Program-made: the position numbers and the translations under genes
Virus record (IMG/VR): IMGVR_UViG_3300045996_001342
Location: 1-48,674 of that record
DNA length: 48,674 nucleotides
Strand: one strand, 5' to 3'
DNA from: a virus
The notes under the pieces: generated by a model
Seen by the model: only the letters and a program-made list of their open reading frames with translations
Told to the model about the DNA's origin: nothing
Database searches by the model: none
Shown here: piece by piece, positions 6,847 through 13,070 of the stretch
Layout of the letters: each line of letters starts with the position of its first letter
How positions within the stretch are numbered: the stretch's first letter is position 1

Positions 6847-8058
6847 CTACACAGGCAACGGACAGTTAGCTAAGACTTTCGATTTCGCCTCAGTATCACC
6901 TTGCCAAAGGATTTCTTCTAGGACTTCATGCTTATCCTGTCCGTCGCCTAGAAACTCCGCAAGCCGATAGGTAACTCTAGGGCTAGGCACGAGCTTGGTA
7001 TAGTTCTTTTCGGACCACTTCCGAACGTCCTTTACCCAATCTACCCACGGCTCAGCGTCCGGCCAGAGGGACAAAGCAATCGCTTTTTCAAGCTTCGCGT
7101 CATGGTCCCACTTGATATACACAAACCTATCCCTAAAGGCCTTGTCGAATGGCCTACGCTCTGGATACGCAGGGTTAGCGCCACTGCCGCTAGTATTGCC
7201 AGTCCCCACCATAACGAAGTCCTTGTGTCGTTCGACTAGGCCATCAGGAAAAGCCATATGACCGTTTTCTAGTGCTCCATTCCAGGTAGTGGCAAGGGCT
7301 TGCGACATATTGTCCAGTTCATCGACACAAAAGACTCCGCCATGCTCATAGCATTCGCGGAATGGGGTACGCATATACGCACCAGTAGCGGTACAGTAAC
7401 CTAAGATTCGACTCTCCGGAGTTTGCGGAGTCAGACTAATAAACCCGTACCTAAGCCCCAGGGCTTCAGCTACTTGTTTCGCTCCGGTCGATTTACCTGT
7501 GCCGTGCGGACCAAATAGGTAACTATGCTTTCTACGCTGTGTGTAGTAGAGCAATCTGGCGAACTGCTTATGCTTGCCCTTGAGGTCTACTGGGGGGCCG
7601 TTCTCAGGTACGAATCGGACAATTGTAGGGAAATCGTTTAGCATGACTTCGCGGACTAGTGCCTTTGCTTGTTCGGCTGTCAATCCACCTGACTCCTGCT
7701 TAGGTAGCTTTCCGAGAATATCGGCCATAACCGCTTGTGAGATCATCCCTAAGAAACTGTCCTGCATGTTGCCCCCCTTAGTTTTCATTTCGATGGGCTG
7801 TGGTTCAATCTCCATCGTAGGTACATGGTCCTGATTCAGAGTAACCGTGTATTGCCTTTCCATCTCTACTGGTTTGTCCTTGTAGTCCTCTTCTGCCGCT
7901 TTCTCTGTGGTTTGTATTCCAATTCCAAGGACATTAGAACAATCGACATGGTAAACACCCTTTTGTCCCTTAGTCCTAGACCATGTGATATAGTGTCCTA
8001 CCTCAACCTGTAATCCGCATTTCAGGCATGATCCTTTATATCTAGCTGGAAAACCCAT
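6847..8058 (-). CDS. CobS/MoxR-family AAA+ ATPase
   Basis: A 403-residue protein. Residues 1-50 carry a Cys/His metal-binding head (CLKCGL, then HVDC). The AAA+ core has Walker A GPHGTGKST (about 183-191), Walker B GGVFCVDELDN (240-250), sensor 1 VGTGNT (about 282) and an arginine-finger motif FRDRF. Relatives are the cobaltochelatase subunit CobS and MoxR ATPases, which remodel protein complexes. An in-frame ATG at 7767 with a strong AAGGGGGG site could make a shorter form without the metal head. The next gene downstream is its likely partner. Phage CobS-like ATPases have no settled function; cobalamin synthesis is unlikely here. Confidence 0.85.
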   Translation of the reverse strand: MGFPARYKGSCLKCGLQVEVGHYITWSRTKGQKGVYHVDCSNVLGIGIQTTEKAAEEDYKDKPVEMERQYTVTLNQDHVPTMEIEPQPIEMKTKGGNMQDSFLGMISQAVMADILGKLPKQESGGLTAEQAKALVREVMLNDFPTIVRFVPENGPPVDLKGKHKQFARLLYYTQRRKHSYLFGPHGTGKSTGAKQVAEALGLRYGFISLTPQTPESRILGYCTATGAYMRTPFRECYEHGGVFCVDELDNMSQALATTWNGALENGHMAFPDGLVERHKDFVMVGTGNTSGSGANPAYPERRPFDKAFRDRFVYIKWDHDAKLEKAIALSLWPDAEPWVDWVKDVRKWSEKNYTKLVPSPRVTYRLAEFLGDGQDKHEVLEEILWQGDTEAKSKVLANCPLPV

Positions 8059-8060
8059 CG

Positions 8061-8231
8061 TTAGCCTCTCTCGGAGTCTGAAGGTTCATAGCCGTGTAAA
8101 TGTATCGTATTCCGTGAAACGGTAGACCCTATGGGATGCATGCCCATCGGCTCTAGCAGGTTATGCAGAGCAAACCGCCCCCGTCGCCATACTTGGTAGC
8201 CTATAAACTTCGTTTTAATAGTTGGTTTCAT
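8061..8231 (-). CDS. 56-aa hypothetical protein
   Basis: ATG at 8231, TAA at 8061. Basic N-terminal half (KTKFIGYQVWRRGRF), no cysteines and no hydrophobic helix. It lies two nucleotides before the ATPase gene in a row of closely packed genes, which supports it. Not recognised. Confidence 0.5.
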   Translation of the reverse strand: MKPTIKTKFIGYQVWRRGRFALHNLLEPMGMHPIGSTVSRNTIHLHGYEPSDSERG

Positions 8232-8235
8232 CGGT

Positions 8236-8463
8236 CTACCTCAACCTTCCGGGGTGTATTGCTTCTCGTTTCTCAAAACGGACATGCTTAGCGTCCCCAG
8301 TCTTTTGAATCGTTGTACAAATAGGGACTAACAAGCCTGCGTAGGTTTCGAGGTCAACTACCTTGACTACCCTGCCCCCCGCATTGCCATGTGCGACCTT
8401 GAAACAGCGCCCCAGGTACTTCCGGGTTCCGTCTTCAATTGTTCCCTCTTCAATCCACCGCAT
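8236..8463 (-). CDS. hypothetical protein
   Basis: A 75-residue beta-rich protein (TRKYLGRCFKVAHGNAGGRV, then VVDLETYAGLLVPIC). The fold could be a small SH3- or OB-like barrel, but this is guesswork. Two nt separate it from the gene before it. Confidence 0.55.
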   Translation of the reverse strand: MRWIEEGTIEDGTRKYLGRCFKVAHGNAGGRVVKVVDLETYAGLLVPICTTIQKTGDAKHVRFEKREAIHPGRLR

Positions 8464-8465
8464 AG

Positions 8466-8891
8466 CTACACCTTTCCTTTCGCAATGCTTAGAAACTCTG
8501 ATTTACGCATTGGCCTGCTAGCGTGTAAGTACTGCCCGTTGCGCTTAATAAAGGCTTCATAACGCGGTTGCCCTGTCGTAGCGTGGTGGTCGTAGGGCTC
8601 TCCTACTAAAAATCCTTCCACGATATAGGCCGCAGGGGGCAAGCATTCGAGCATTTCCCAGTAACGTTCTTCCGTGGTAGGTTCCCAGGTAATAGGCGTG
8701 TCCTGCGCGGCTGCTTTGCTTTCGCAGTACTCGTCAATAGTCATGCGCTCAGCATTCGAGTACTTAGGCTCAGCACGTACAGCCTCTAGAGTCTTGCAGT
8801 AGATATTCGTAAGTCCTGTTTCTGAATCAATTGTGTCAATCATTGTCTTGCCACGAACTGCAAAACATTCTGTTATTTCTTTGTTAGACAT
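8466..8891 (-). CDS. hypothetical protein (DUF1419-like?)
   Basis: A 141-residue protein. The segment ERYWEMLECLPPAAYIVEGF followed by LVGEPYDH resembles a widespread phage and plasmid family of unknown function often labelled DUF1419. The N-terminal 60 residues are unrelated to that core. Assignment is from memory of the motif only. Confidence 0.55.
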   Translation of the reverse strand: MSNKEITECFAVRGKTMIDTIDSETGLTNIYCKTLEAVRAEPKYSNAERMTIDEYCESKAAAQDTPITWEPTTEERYWEMLECLPPAAYIVEGFLVGEPYDHHATTGQPRYEAFIKRNGQYLHASRPMRKSEFLSIAKGKV

Positions 8892-8935
8892 AAGCCCCCC
8901 GTTTAGTTAGCTACCAGTTGTGAATAGTGACTAGC

Positions 8936-9031
8936 TCACCAGTTATGTACTACCCATGCTGTCAATGCTGCACAGACTAACCAACATATGCCGTCAACTA
9001 TGTCCCATGTAGAGACTCGTTTAATCTTCAT
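8936..9031 (-). CDS. 31-aa membrane microprotein
   Basis: ATG at 9031 with GGGGGCG upstream, TGA at 8936; the start overlaps the preceding stop (ATGA). Short basic head (MKIKR) and one hydrophobic helix (ICWLVCAALTAWVV). Unknown function. Confidence 0.55.
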   Translation of the reverse strand: MKIKRVSTWDIVDGICWLVCAALTAWVVHNW

Positions 9032-9219
9032 ATTCGCCCCCTTACTTTGCGTAAGACTTCGCATGCTTCATTGAATGCTTGCGATGCTGGATCACAGACC
9101 CATTGACCGTCGCTTGTTTGTCTGTAGCCCGCTACCCCTGCCCTGGTAAGCAATAGATTTCTATGACTACAAAGCTTTTCTAGTACCGCCAAGGCTTCTT
9201 TTGCTTGTTCGTCCGTCAT
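9028..9219 (-). CDS. hypothetical protein
   Basis: A 63-residue protein starting at 9219, after AAGGGGGAAGG. Helical N-terminus (TDEQAKEALAVLEKL), then a CSH...CDP pair. The longer in-frame extension upstream overlaps two other small frames and is rejected. Not recognised. Confidence 0.55.
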   Translation of the reverse strand: MTDEQAKEALAVLEKLCSHRNLLLTRAGVAGYRQTSDGQWVCDPASQAFNEACEVLRKVRGRI

Positions 9220-9272
9220 ACCTTCCCCCTTACGAGCCACGCGATTAGATAAACAAGGATGTAATGGATCAC
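9216..9272 (-). CDS. possible 18-aa hydrophobic peptide
   Basis: A GTG start at 9272, with GGGGG 9 nt upstream, opens an 18-codon frame ending in ATGA overlap with the next gene. The peptide is hydrophobic (IHYILVYLIAWLV) with a basic end (RGK). Tentative; it continues the pattern of overlapping membrane peptides. Confidence 0.35.
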   Translation of the reverse strand: MIHYILVYLIAWLVRGKV

Positions 9273-9281
9273 CTTGACCCC

Positions 9282-9380
9282 CTAGTTCAGTAAGAACGTG
9301 AAACAAGCTCCGACACCCGATAGGCTAAGGACGATTCCGAGTACTTCTATTGCTATGTCGCCCCAGGTTGTAAAAGTCAT
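9282..9380 (-). CDS. 32-aa membrane microprotein, first gene of operon
   Basis: ATG at 9380 with AAGGGGG upstream, TAG at 9282. One hydrophobic helix (IEVLGIVLSLSGVGACFTFLL) and no basic head. It is the promoter-proximal gene of the long minus-strand operon. Confidence 0.5.
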   Translation of the reverse strand: MTFTTWGDIAIEVLGIVLSLSGVGACFTFLLN

Positions 9381-9390
9381 GTTATCCCCC

Positions 9391-9608
9391 TTGGTTTGTG
9401 TTCTATCGTTCCATCGTCGCATGCCATGACATAATGCACGTAGAATGCCACATTATGCAGCGTTATAAGCTATTGATTTATAAGGCTAGGAAATAATCGT
9501 GCCCGGCAGGTTGTGCTTATAATGCCGCATACGCTGTGTCAAATATGCCAGAATGTGACATTATTGCTACAGAATGCTATAGAACGGTATGCTGATGGGG
9601 GCTTGTGG
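9391..9608. promoter_or_regulatory. control region of the long minus operon
   Basis: There is no gene in this stretch. It holds a minus-strand TTGACA (9542-9537) with TATAAG 15 nt on, a somewhat short spacing. Related sites AGAATGCCACATTAT (9442-9456) and AGAATGTGACATTAT (9550-9564) lie 108 bp apart, with an inverted relative (CATGACATAATGC) at about 9425. These look like repressor binding sites. Confidence 0.5.
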
Positions 9609-9779
9609 CTATTTGGAGTTGGAAAGTAGGGCTAGGAGTCGTGCGGCTGTGGGGTCAATGGGGTGTATACTCTGTTCCCACTTAGCTACCGTGCTAGGAA
9701 CTACGCCTAGGACCTTAGCAAGCTCGGCCTGCGTCAATCCTAGGCGCTTCCTGATGTCTTTTAATTCAGATGGAGACAC
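9609..9779 (-). CDS. XRE-type HTH regulator, 56 aa
   Basis: A GTG start at 9779 that overlaps the TAG of the upstream gene by one base (TAGTG). The whole protein is a helix-turn-helix: IRKRLGLTQAELAKVLGVV then PSTVAKWEQ, followed by one more helix ARLLALL. This is the Cro/CI or HigA-antitoxin class of DNA-binding domain. It lacks any dimerisation or cleavage domain, so it resembles Cro more than CI. The two-gene unit is driven by a promoter that contains a perfect 17-bp palindrome (10087-10103), a likely target. Its partner gene upstream has no toxin motif that I can see. Confidence 0.75.
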   Translation of the reverse strand: MSPSELKDIRKRLGLTQAELAKVLGVVPSTVAKWEQSIHPIDPTAARLLALLSNSK

Positions 9780-10045
9780 TACGTGGCCGCAGCCTCTGAA
9801 GCCAGCGCTTCTAGGTAGTCGAGGTCTTCAAGGTCCGCTAAGATTTGTTCCACGTACGAAAGGAACCCATCTGGCGATAGACGCAGGTAATAGTGAAAGT
9901 ATGCATAGACTGTTAAGGCAGGTACGCCTGCATCCAACAGGTCGCGCTTCGCGCGTAGGAGGTCCTCGGTATAGACTGGGGCATAGTTCTTCCAAAACTC
10001 ACCAAAGTCAACTCTTGTGACATGGCCTAATGCGGATGCGTTCAT
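9779..10045 (-). CDS. hypothetical protein co-transcribed with XRE regulator
   Basis: An 88-residue acidic helical protein (FGEFWKNYAPVYTEDLLRAK, later VEQILADLEDLDYLEALASE). It starts at an ATG with AAGGGGGG upstream and is translationally coupled to the XRE gene. Not recognised; a toxin or co-regulator role is possible from position alone. Confidence 0.6.
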   Translation of the reverse strand: MNASALGHVTRVDFGEFWKNYAPVYTEDLLRAKRDLLDAGVPALTVYAYFHYYLRLSPDGFLSYVEQILADLEDLDYLEALASEAAAT

Positions 10046-10080
10046 AAGCCCCCCTTGGTTAGTCAGTCGCCAATGGTTAG

Positions 10081-10110
10081 ACTATACTATGCGTGACGCA
10101 TAGCTGTCAA
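10081..10110 (-). promoter_or_regulatory. promoter with 17-bp operator for XRE unit
   Basis: Minus-strand TTGACA (10110-10105), 18 nt, TATAGT (10086-10081). The spacer is filled by the perfect palindrome CTATGCGTGACGCATAG (10087-10103, 8-1-8), so a bound regulator would shut the promoter. Confidence 0.75.
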
Positions 10111-10112
10111 TA

Positions 10113-10217
10113 GAAAAATAGGCTATAAAAAAATATATTTTCAAAACAGCGACCTAAAACCCGAGCTGGCGTGTATAATAGATGTAGGCGGGGGTACTCT
10201 TATTAGCTATGCATATA
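10113..10217 (+). promoter_or_regulatory. late promoter region, copy 1 of repeated control element
   Basis: Blocks shared with 47739-47862 in the same order: AAAAATAGGCT, ATATATTTT, CGACCTAAA (10150-10158), GTGTATAATA (10171-10180), then GCGGGGG and an exact 23-nt block (10195-10217). CGACCTAAA and TATAAT start 24 nt apart in both copies, which places CGACCTAAA at the -35 position. It faces the packaging and structural operon. It does not match the TTGACA seen at the early promoters. Confidence 0.75.
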
Positions 10218-10346
10218 CTAGGGTGTCTACTTTTCACAGCCTAGCATAGTCCCCTCCGAATCCCCTCCCTCCCTCTTAATCCATCTTAATCCAGTTAGCC
10301 ATTGTAGCCCCTAGCTAGCCTAGCTCAACCTAGCCTAGCCCTTACT

Positions 10347-10907
10347 ATGAAACCAAGTAAGCTATCTAAAGCTTTGTCCATTGCAGGCCAAGACCTAACC
10401 ACTAGCAAGCCTAGTAGCCTAATTGAGCGCATCCCGACAGCTAAGCGCATCCGGACGGCTAAGCTACCTGACCGGGCTGAGCATAGTAAGCAAAGCCTTG
10501 ATAAACATGGTGGATCTCTTCGCTATAAGGCTGCGTATGCCGCTGACTTGCTAGCTGAAGACATAATCAGCGTCTTTCGACGGTCAGGCAAAAAGGACAA
10601 AGAGTACTTGAAGGGCCTAGTGTGGTCTTTCGGCGTACTATTCGACAAAGCCACTGGGGGGCAAAGTACTGATGCTGTTACAGTGCGTATCCCCGCGAAA
10701 CTGCTAGAGAATGTCAGTGCTGTCATAGCGATACAGGTAGGTAAGCACGCCGCGAAGCCCCAGGCAGAACAGGTACCTCAAGACGCAGTGTCTTGTGCAG
10801 GCGTAATAGAATCAACAGGTTATACTGAGGTAGTAGCACCTGAAGTAGCACCTACTGCGACTCAGGCCCCATCCGAGCTAGACCTAGACACTACAGCTAG
10901 CAGCTAG
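10347..10907 (+). CDS. hypothetical, possible small terminase or DNA-binding protein
   Basis: A 186-residue protein, first gene after the late promoter. The N-terminus is lysine-rich (residues 1-50), the middle helical (KAAYAADLLAEDIISVFRRS, then LKGLVWSFGVLFDKATGG), and the C-terminal 45 residues look disordered and acidic. Position before the large terminase suggests a small terminase, but tRNA-like genes lie between and no HTH is clear. There is no Shine-Dalgarno sequence before the ATG, only repeated CCTAG units, so translation may start unusually or need activation. Confidence 0.55.
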   Translation: MKPSKLSKALSIAGQDLTTSKPSSLIERIPTAKRIRTAKLPDRAEHSKQSLDKHGGSLRYKAAYAADLLAEDIISVFRRSGKKDKEYLKGLVWSFGVLFDKATGGQSTDAVTVRIPAKLLENVSAVIAIQVGKHAAKPQAEQVPQDAVSCAGVIESTGYTEVVAPEVAPTATQAPSELDLDTTASS

Positions 10908-10961
10908 GCCGCTTCGATCCCCTACCCCTAGCGCATCGACCCGGGGGCCACCCTTGGGACG

Positions 10962-11020
10962 AGACCGGGGGGCGTGGCCTGTGCGGGTACCGGTACCGTG
11001 AAGTCCGGTCTATTTTTTCT
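10962..11020 (+). terminator. hairpin plus T-run after first late gene
   Basis: AGACCGG (10962-10968) pairs with CCGGTCT (11005-11011) and is followed by ATTTTTTCT. The long loop contains a GGTACCGGTACC palindrome. It could be an attenuator or terminator before the tRNA-like genes. Confidence 0.45.
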
Positions 11021-11030
11021 CAGAACTTAT

Positions 11031-11099
11031 CAGGGGGCGCATGGCTGGCCGTTCGGCCCAGTGCCGACGTGTTCGGGTTCGATTCCCGACCCCTTGCCA
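11031..11099 (+). tRNA. tRNA-like gene, abbreviated D-arm
   Basis: The T-arm is canonical (TCGGG-TTCGATT-CCCGA) and is followed by CCCCTTG and an encoded CCA. The acceptor 5' strand CAGGGGG (11031-11037) can pair with it. An anticodon-type stem TCGG/CCGA follows after only 15 nt of D region, against the usual 19 or so, and the total length is 69 nt. With a 7-nt loop the anticodon would be CAG, but position 33 is C instead of T. It may be degenerate or non-standard. Confidence 0.4.
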
Positions 11100-11157
11100 A
11101 ACTTAGGGGGGGCATAGCCTAGCTTCCTATCTACGCAGACTCATTCGCTTTTTTCAT

Positions 11158-11232
11158 AGCGGGAGTAGCAACGGTGAGCTGCCCAGTCTCATAAGCTGGC
11201 GCGAGAGGGTTCAATTCCCTCACCCGCTACCA
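11158..11232 (+). tRNA. tRNA with anticodon CAT (Met)
   Basis: 75 nt including an encoded CCA. Acceptor AGCGGG/CCCGCT (A7-A66 unpaired), D-arm AGC...GCT with GG in the loop, anticodon stem CCAGT/GCTGG with loop CTCATAA, T-arm GAGGG-TTCAATT-CCCTC. CAT reads AUG, or AUA if the C is modified to lysidine as in Ile2 tRNAs; the sequence alone does not decide. It lies between two less regular tRNA-like sequences upstream of the terminase. Confidence 0.8.
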
Positions 11233-11235
11233 ACA

Positions 11236-11303
11236 TTGCCGTAGCTAACCAGATGCACCTGCCCTGTAAGCGGATAGCGGGGGACTAGTGCCCCTTGCGG
11301 CAA
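11236..11303 (+). tRNA. tRNA-like gene, atypical T-loop
   Basis: An 8-bp acceptor (TTGCCGTA against TGCGGCAA), anticodon arm CCTGC/GCGGA with loop CCTGTAA (anticodon TGT, Thr, but C at position 33) and a T-arm of GGGGG/CCCCT whose loop is ACTAGTG, not TTCRANN. The D region is only about 14 nt and no CCA is encoded. It has the geometry of a tRNA but lacks conserved bases, so it may be a relic or a tRNA mimic. Confidence 0.3.
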
Positions 11304-11344
11304 TCATATTCTATTTCGTTTTATTCTATTGGAGCCCACTGAGA

Positions 11345-11572
11345 ATGCCACTAGAACGAGCGCATTTGCCCCAGGAGCCACGATCTCCCGTTTCGCAAGC
11401 AAGGACAAGGGGGGGCTATGTCAGCCGTAAACCCAGTCTTCCGCCGAAAGGCTGGTGCTGGCATAGGGGGGCTAAGCTTCGCCCATTCCCCACAGGGGGG
11501 CAACCTTCCGCCGAGTGGGCTTGTTCTACCTGTGGCAACGTAACGAGCCTTAGACATGACGGAACCGACTAG
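11345..11572 (+). CDS. small Cys-rich hypothetical protein
   Basis: A 75-residue frame starting at 11345 (GGAG upstream); its end overlaps the terminase start by 17 nt. It has a WCWHRG segment and a CSTCGN knuckle about 35 residues apart that could bind zinc. Proline- and arginine-rich between them. Support is modest. Confidence 0.4.
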   Translation: MPLERAHLPQEPRSPVSQARTRGGYVSRKPSLPPKGWCWHRGAKLRPFPTGGQPSAEWACSTCGNVTSLRHDGTD

Positions 11573-13070
11573 CAGGCTGTTCGCCCCCACAGAGTGGGAG
11601 CCCATGAATGCCTCGGGCGAACCCATACAGTTCGACAAGCTCCCGATACAAGCTAACTTCCTGTTCGACATGGAACACAGGTTCCAGGCTTACGGCGGCG
11701 GCCTCGGTAATGGCAAGTCTACCGCCGGGTGCCTCAAAGCCTGGTTCCTCAGCTACTTGTTCCCAGGGAACATGGGGTTCATGGGCCGCCTTGACGGCAA
11801 AGAGTTTCGTACTACAACCCTCGCAGAGTTCCGCCGACTGATTCCCGACTCGTTCATTGCAAAGAAGAACGACCAGCTAGGCTATTTACGCTTCAAACCG
11901 CAATACGGCGGGTCGGAAATCATCTACGGCGACATGAAAGAGGAACGCTTTAATAACATAAACCTAGGCTGGTTCTACATTGACCAGGCCGAGGAAATCG
12001 ACGACGCCAGGTTTCAGCTTTTAGTCTCTAGGCTTCGTCGCAAAACCGCAATGATCGGTAGCGACGACAAGCCGCTAACGGTCAATGGGGAAACGATCAT
12101 TGTTCCGACATACGGCTTCTGTACGTTCAACCCTGAAGGCACGAGCAGCTACCTCTGGCGGCACTTCCACCCGGACAGCCCGGAGCGCAAAGCCGGATAC
12201 CAGCTCTATCAGGCGAGTACCTACGACGGCTTAGCCGCGGGGTTCATTCCGCAAGACTATGTCGATGACATGGTTAAGCTGTTTCCGCCGGACGCACGGA
12301 AGCGGTACCTAGACGGAAGCTGGGACGTATTCAGCGGCCGTATATTTCCGCAGTTCCACCAGGGCACACATGTCCTCGATTACATCCGGCCGCAGAGTCA
12401 CTGGAAAATCTACGAGTCGATTGACCACGGACTGATGAACCCGACGGCGGTTCAGTGGTGGGGGGTAGACGAGCGCGGTATTCGGTACTTGCTAGACGAG
12501 CACTACGAAGGAGATGGAAAGCCGGTCAAGCATCACTGCGAAGTCATCCTGTCCAAGCGCAAGCAGTTCAAGCAGGGCATAACCTACACGTACCTCGACT
12601 CTGCCTGCTGGGCAGCCAACCAATCTAGGGGCGGCTCAGTCTATGCGATTGTAGACGAGTACAACGCTAACGGCGTCTTTCCGATCAAAGGCGAGAAAGA
12701 CTGGGACAGCGGTTATACGCGGATTACCCAAGGCTTGACGGTAGACCCTGAGCTAGAGCATCCCGACGACGGCCTAGGTTCTCCTAGGATTTTCATATCT
12801 AGCCACTGTACCCACTTCATCAAGGAAGCCCTTGGGTATCGGTGGAAGAAGAATCGGATTACAAGCCAGCTACGAAACAGTCCAGACGAACCAATGGACT
12901 ACAACGATCACCACATGGACGCCTGGTTCTACTTCGAGGCATCCCGGCCTAACGCTCCGATCCTGACGGTTGAGCGCAAGCGTAATGTCCTGGAAGAAAT
13001 CAGAGCAGCCCGGCAGCGGTACAACCCGTTTACCGAAGAGTCTACGGGCAAAGGTTGGATGAGTTACTAG
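11556..13070 (+). CDS. terL: terminase large subunit
   Basis: A 504-residue packaging motor that cuts concatemers and pumps DNA into the prohead through the portal. The ATPase domain has a Walker A variant GGGLGNGKST (residues 47-56) and Walker B WFYIDQAEEID (139-149). The RNase H-fold nuclease follows, with acidic residues in YESIDHG (about 287), TYLDSA (about 342) and DYNDHHMDAW (about 455). Length and order are typical. It sits directly upstream of the portal gene with no gap. The start at 11556 overlaps the small gene before it; an in-frame ATG at 11604 is the alternative. Confidence 0.93.
   Translation: MTEPTSRLFAPTEWEPMNASGEPIQFDKLPIQANFLFDMEHRFQAYGGGLGNGKSTAGCLKAWFLSYLFPGNMGFMGRLDGKEFRTTTLAEFRRLIPDSFIAKKNDQLGYLRFKPQYGGSEIIYGDMKEERFNNINLGWFYIDQAEEIDDARFQLLVSRLRRKTAMIGSDDKPLTVNGETIIVPTYGFCTFNPEGTSSYLWRHFHPDSPERKAGYQLYQASTYDGLAAGFIPQDYVDDMVKLFPPDARKRYLDGSWDVFSGRIFPQFHQGTHVLDYIRPQSHWKIYESIDHGLMNPTAVQWWGVDERGIRYLLDEHYEGDGKPVKHHCEVILSKRKQFKQGITYTYLDSACWAANQSRGGSVYAIVDEYNANGVFPIKGEKDWDSGYTRITQGLTVDPELEHPDDGLGSPRIFISSHCTHFIKEALGYRWKKNRITSQLRNSPDEPMDYNDHHMDAWFYFEASRPNAPILTVERKRNVLEEIRAARQRYNPFTEESTGKGWMSY

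Noticed and set aside
5986-8058. Cobalamin synthesis genes
   Set aside because: CobS-like similarity is only to the ATPase class; no other cobalamin gene and no cobaltochelatase large subunit is present.
9609-10045. HigBA-type toxin-antitoxin pair
   Set aside because: The XRE protein would fit an antitoxin, but the partner is acidic and helical with no HigB, RelE or HipA-like pattern, so a regulator unit is the safer reading.
10963-11010. Riboswitch before the tRNA-like genes
   Set aside because: The stem with a T-run is explained by a terminator or attenuator, and no known riboswitch core is recognisable.
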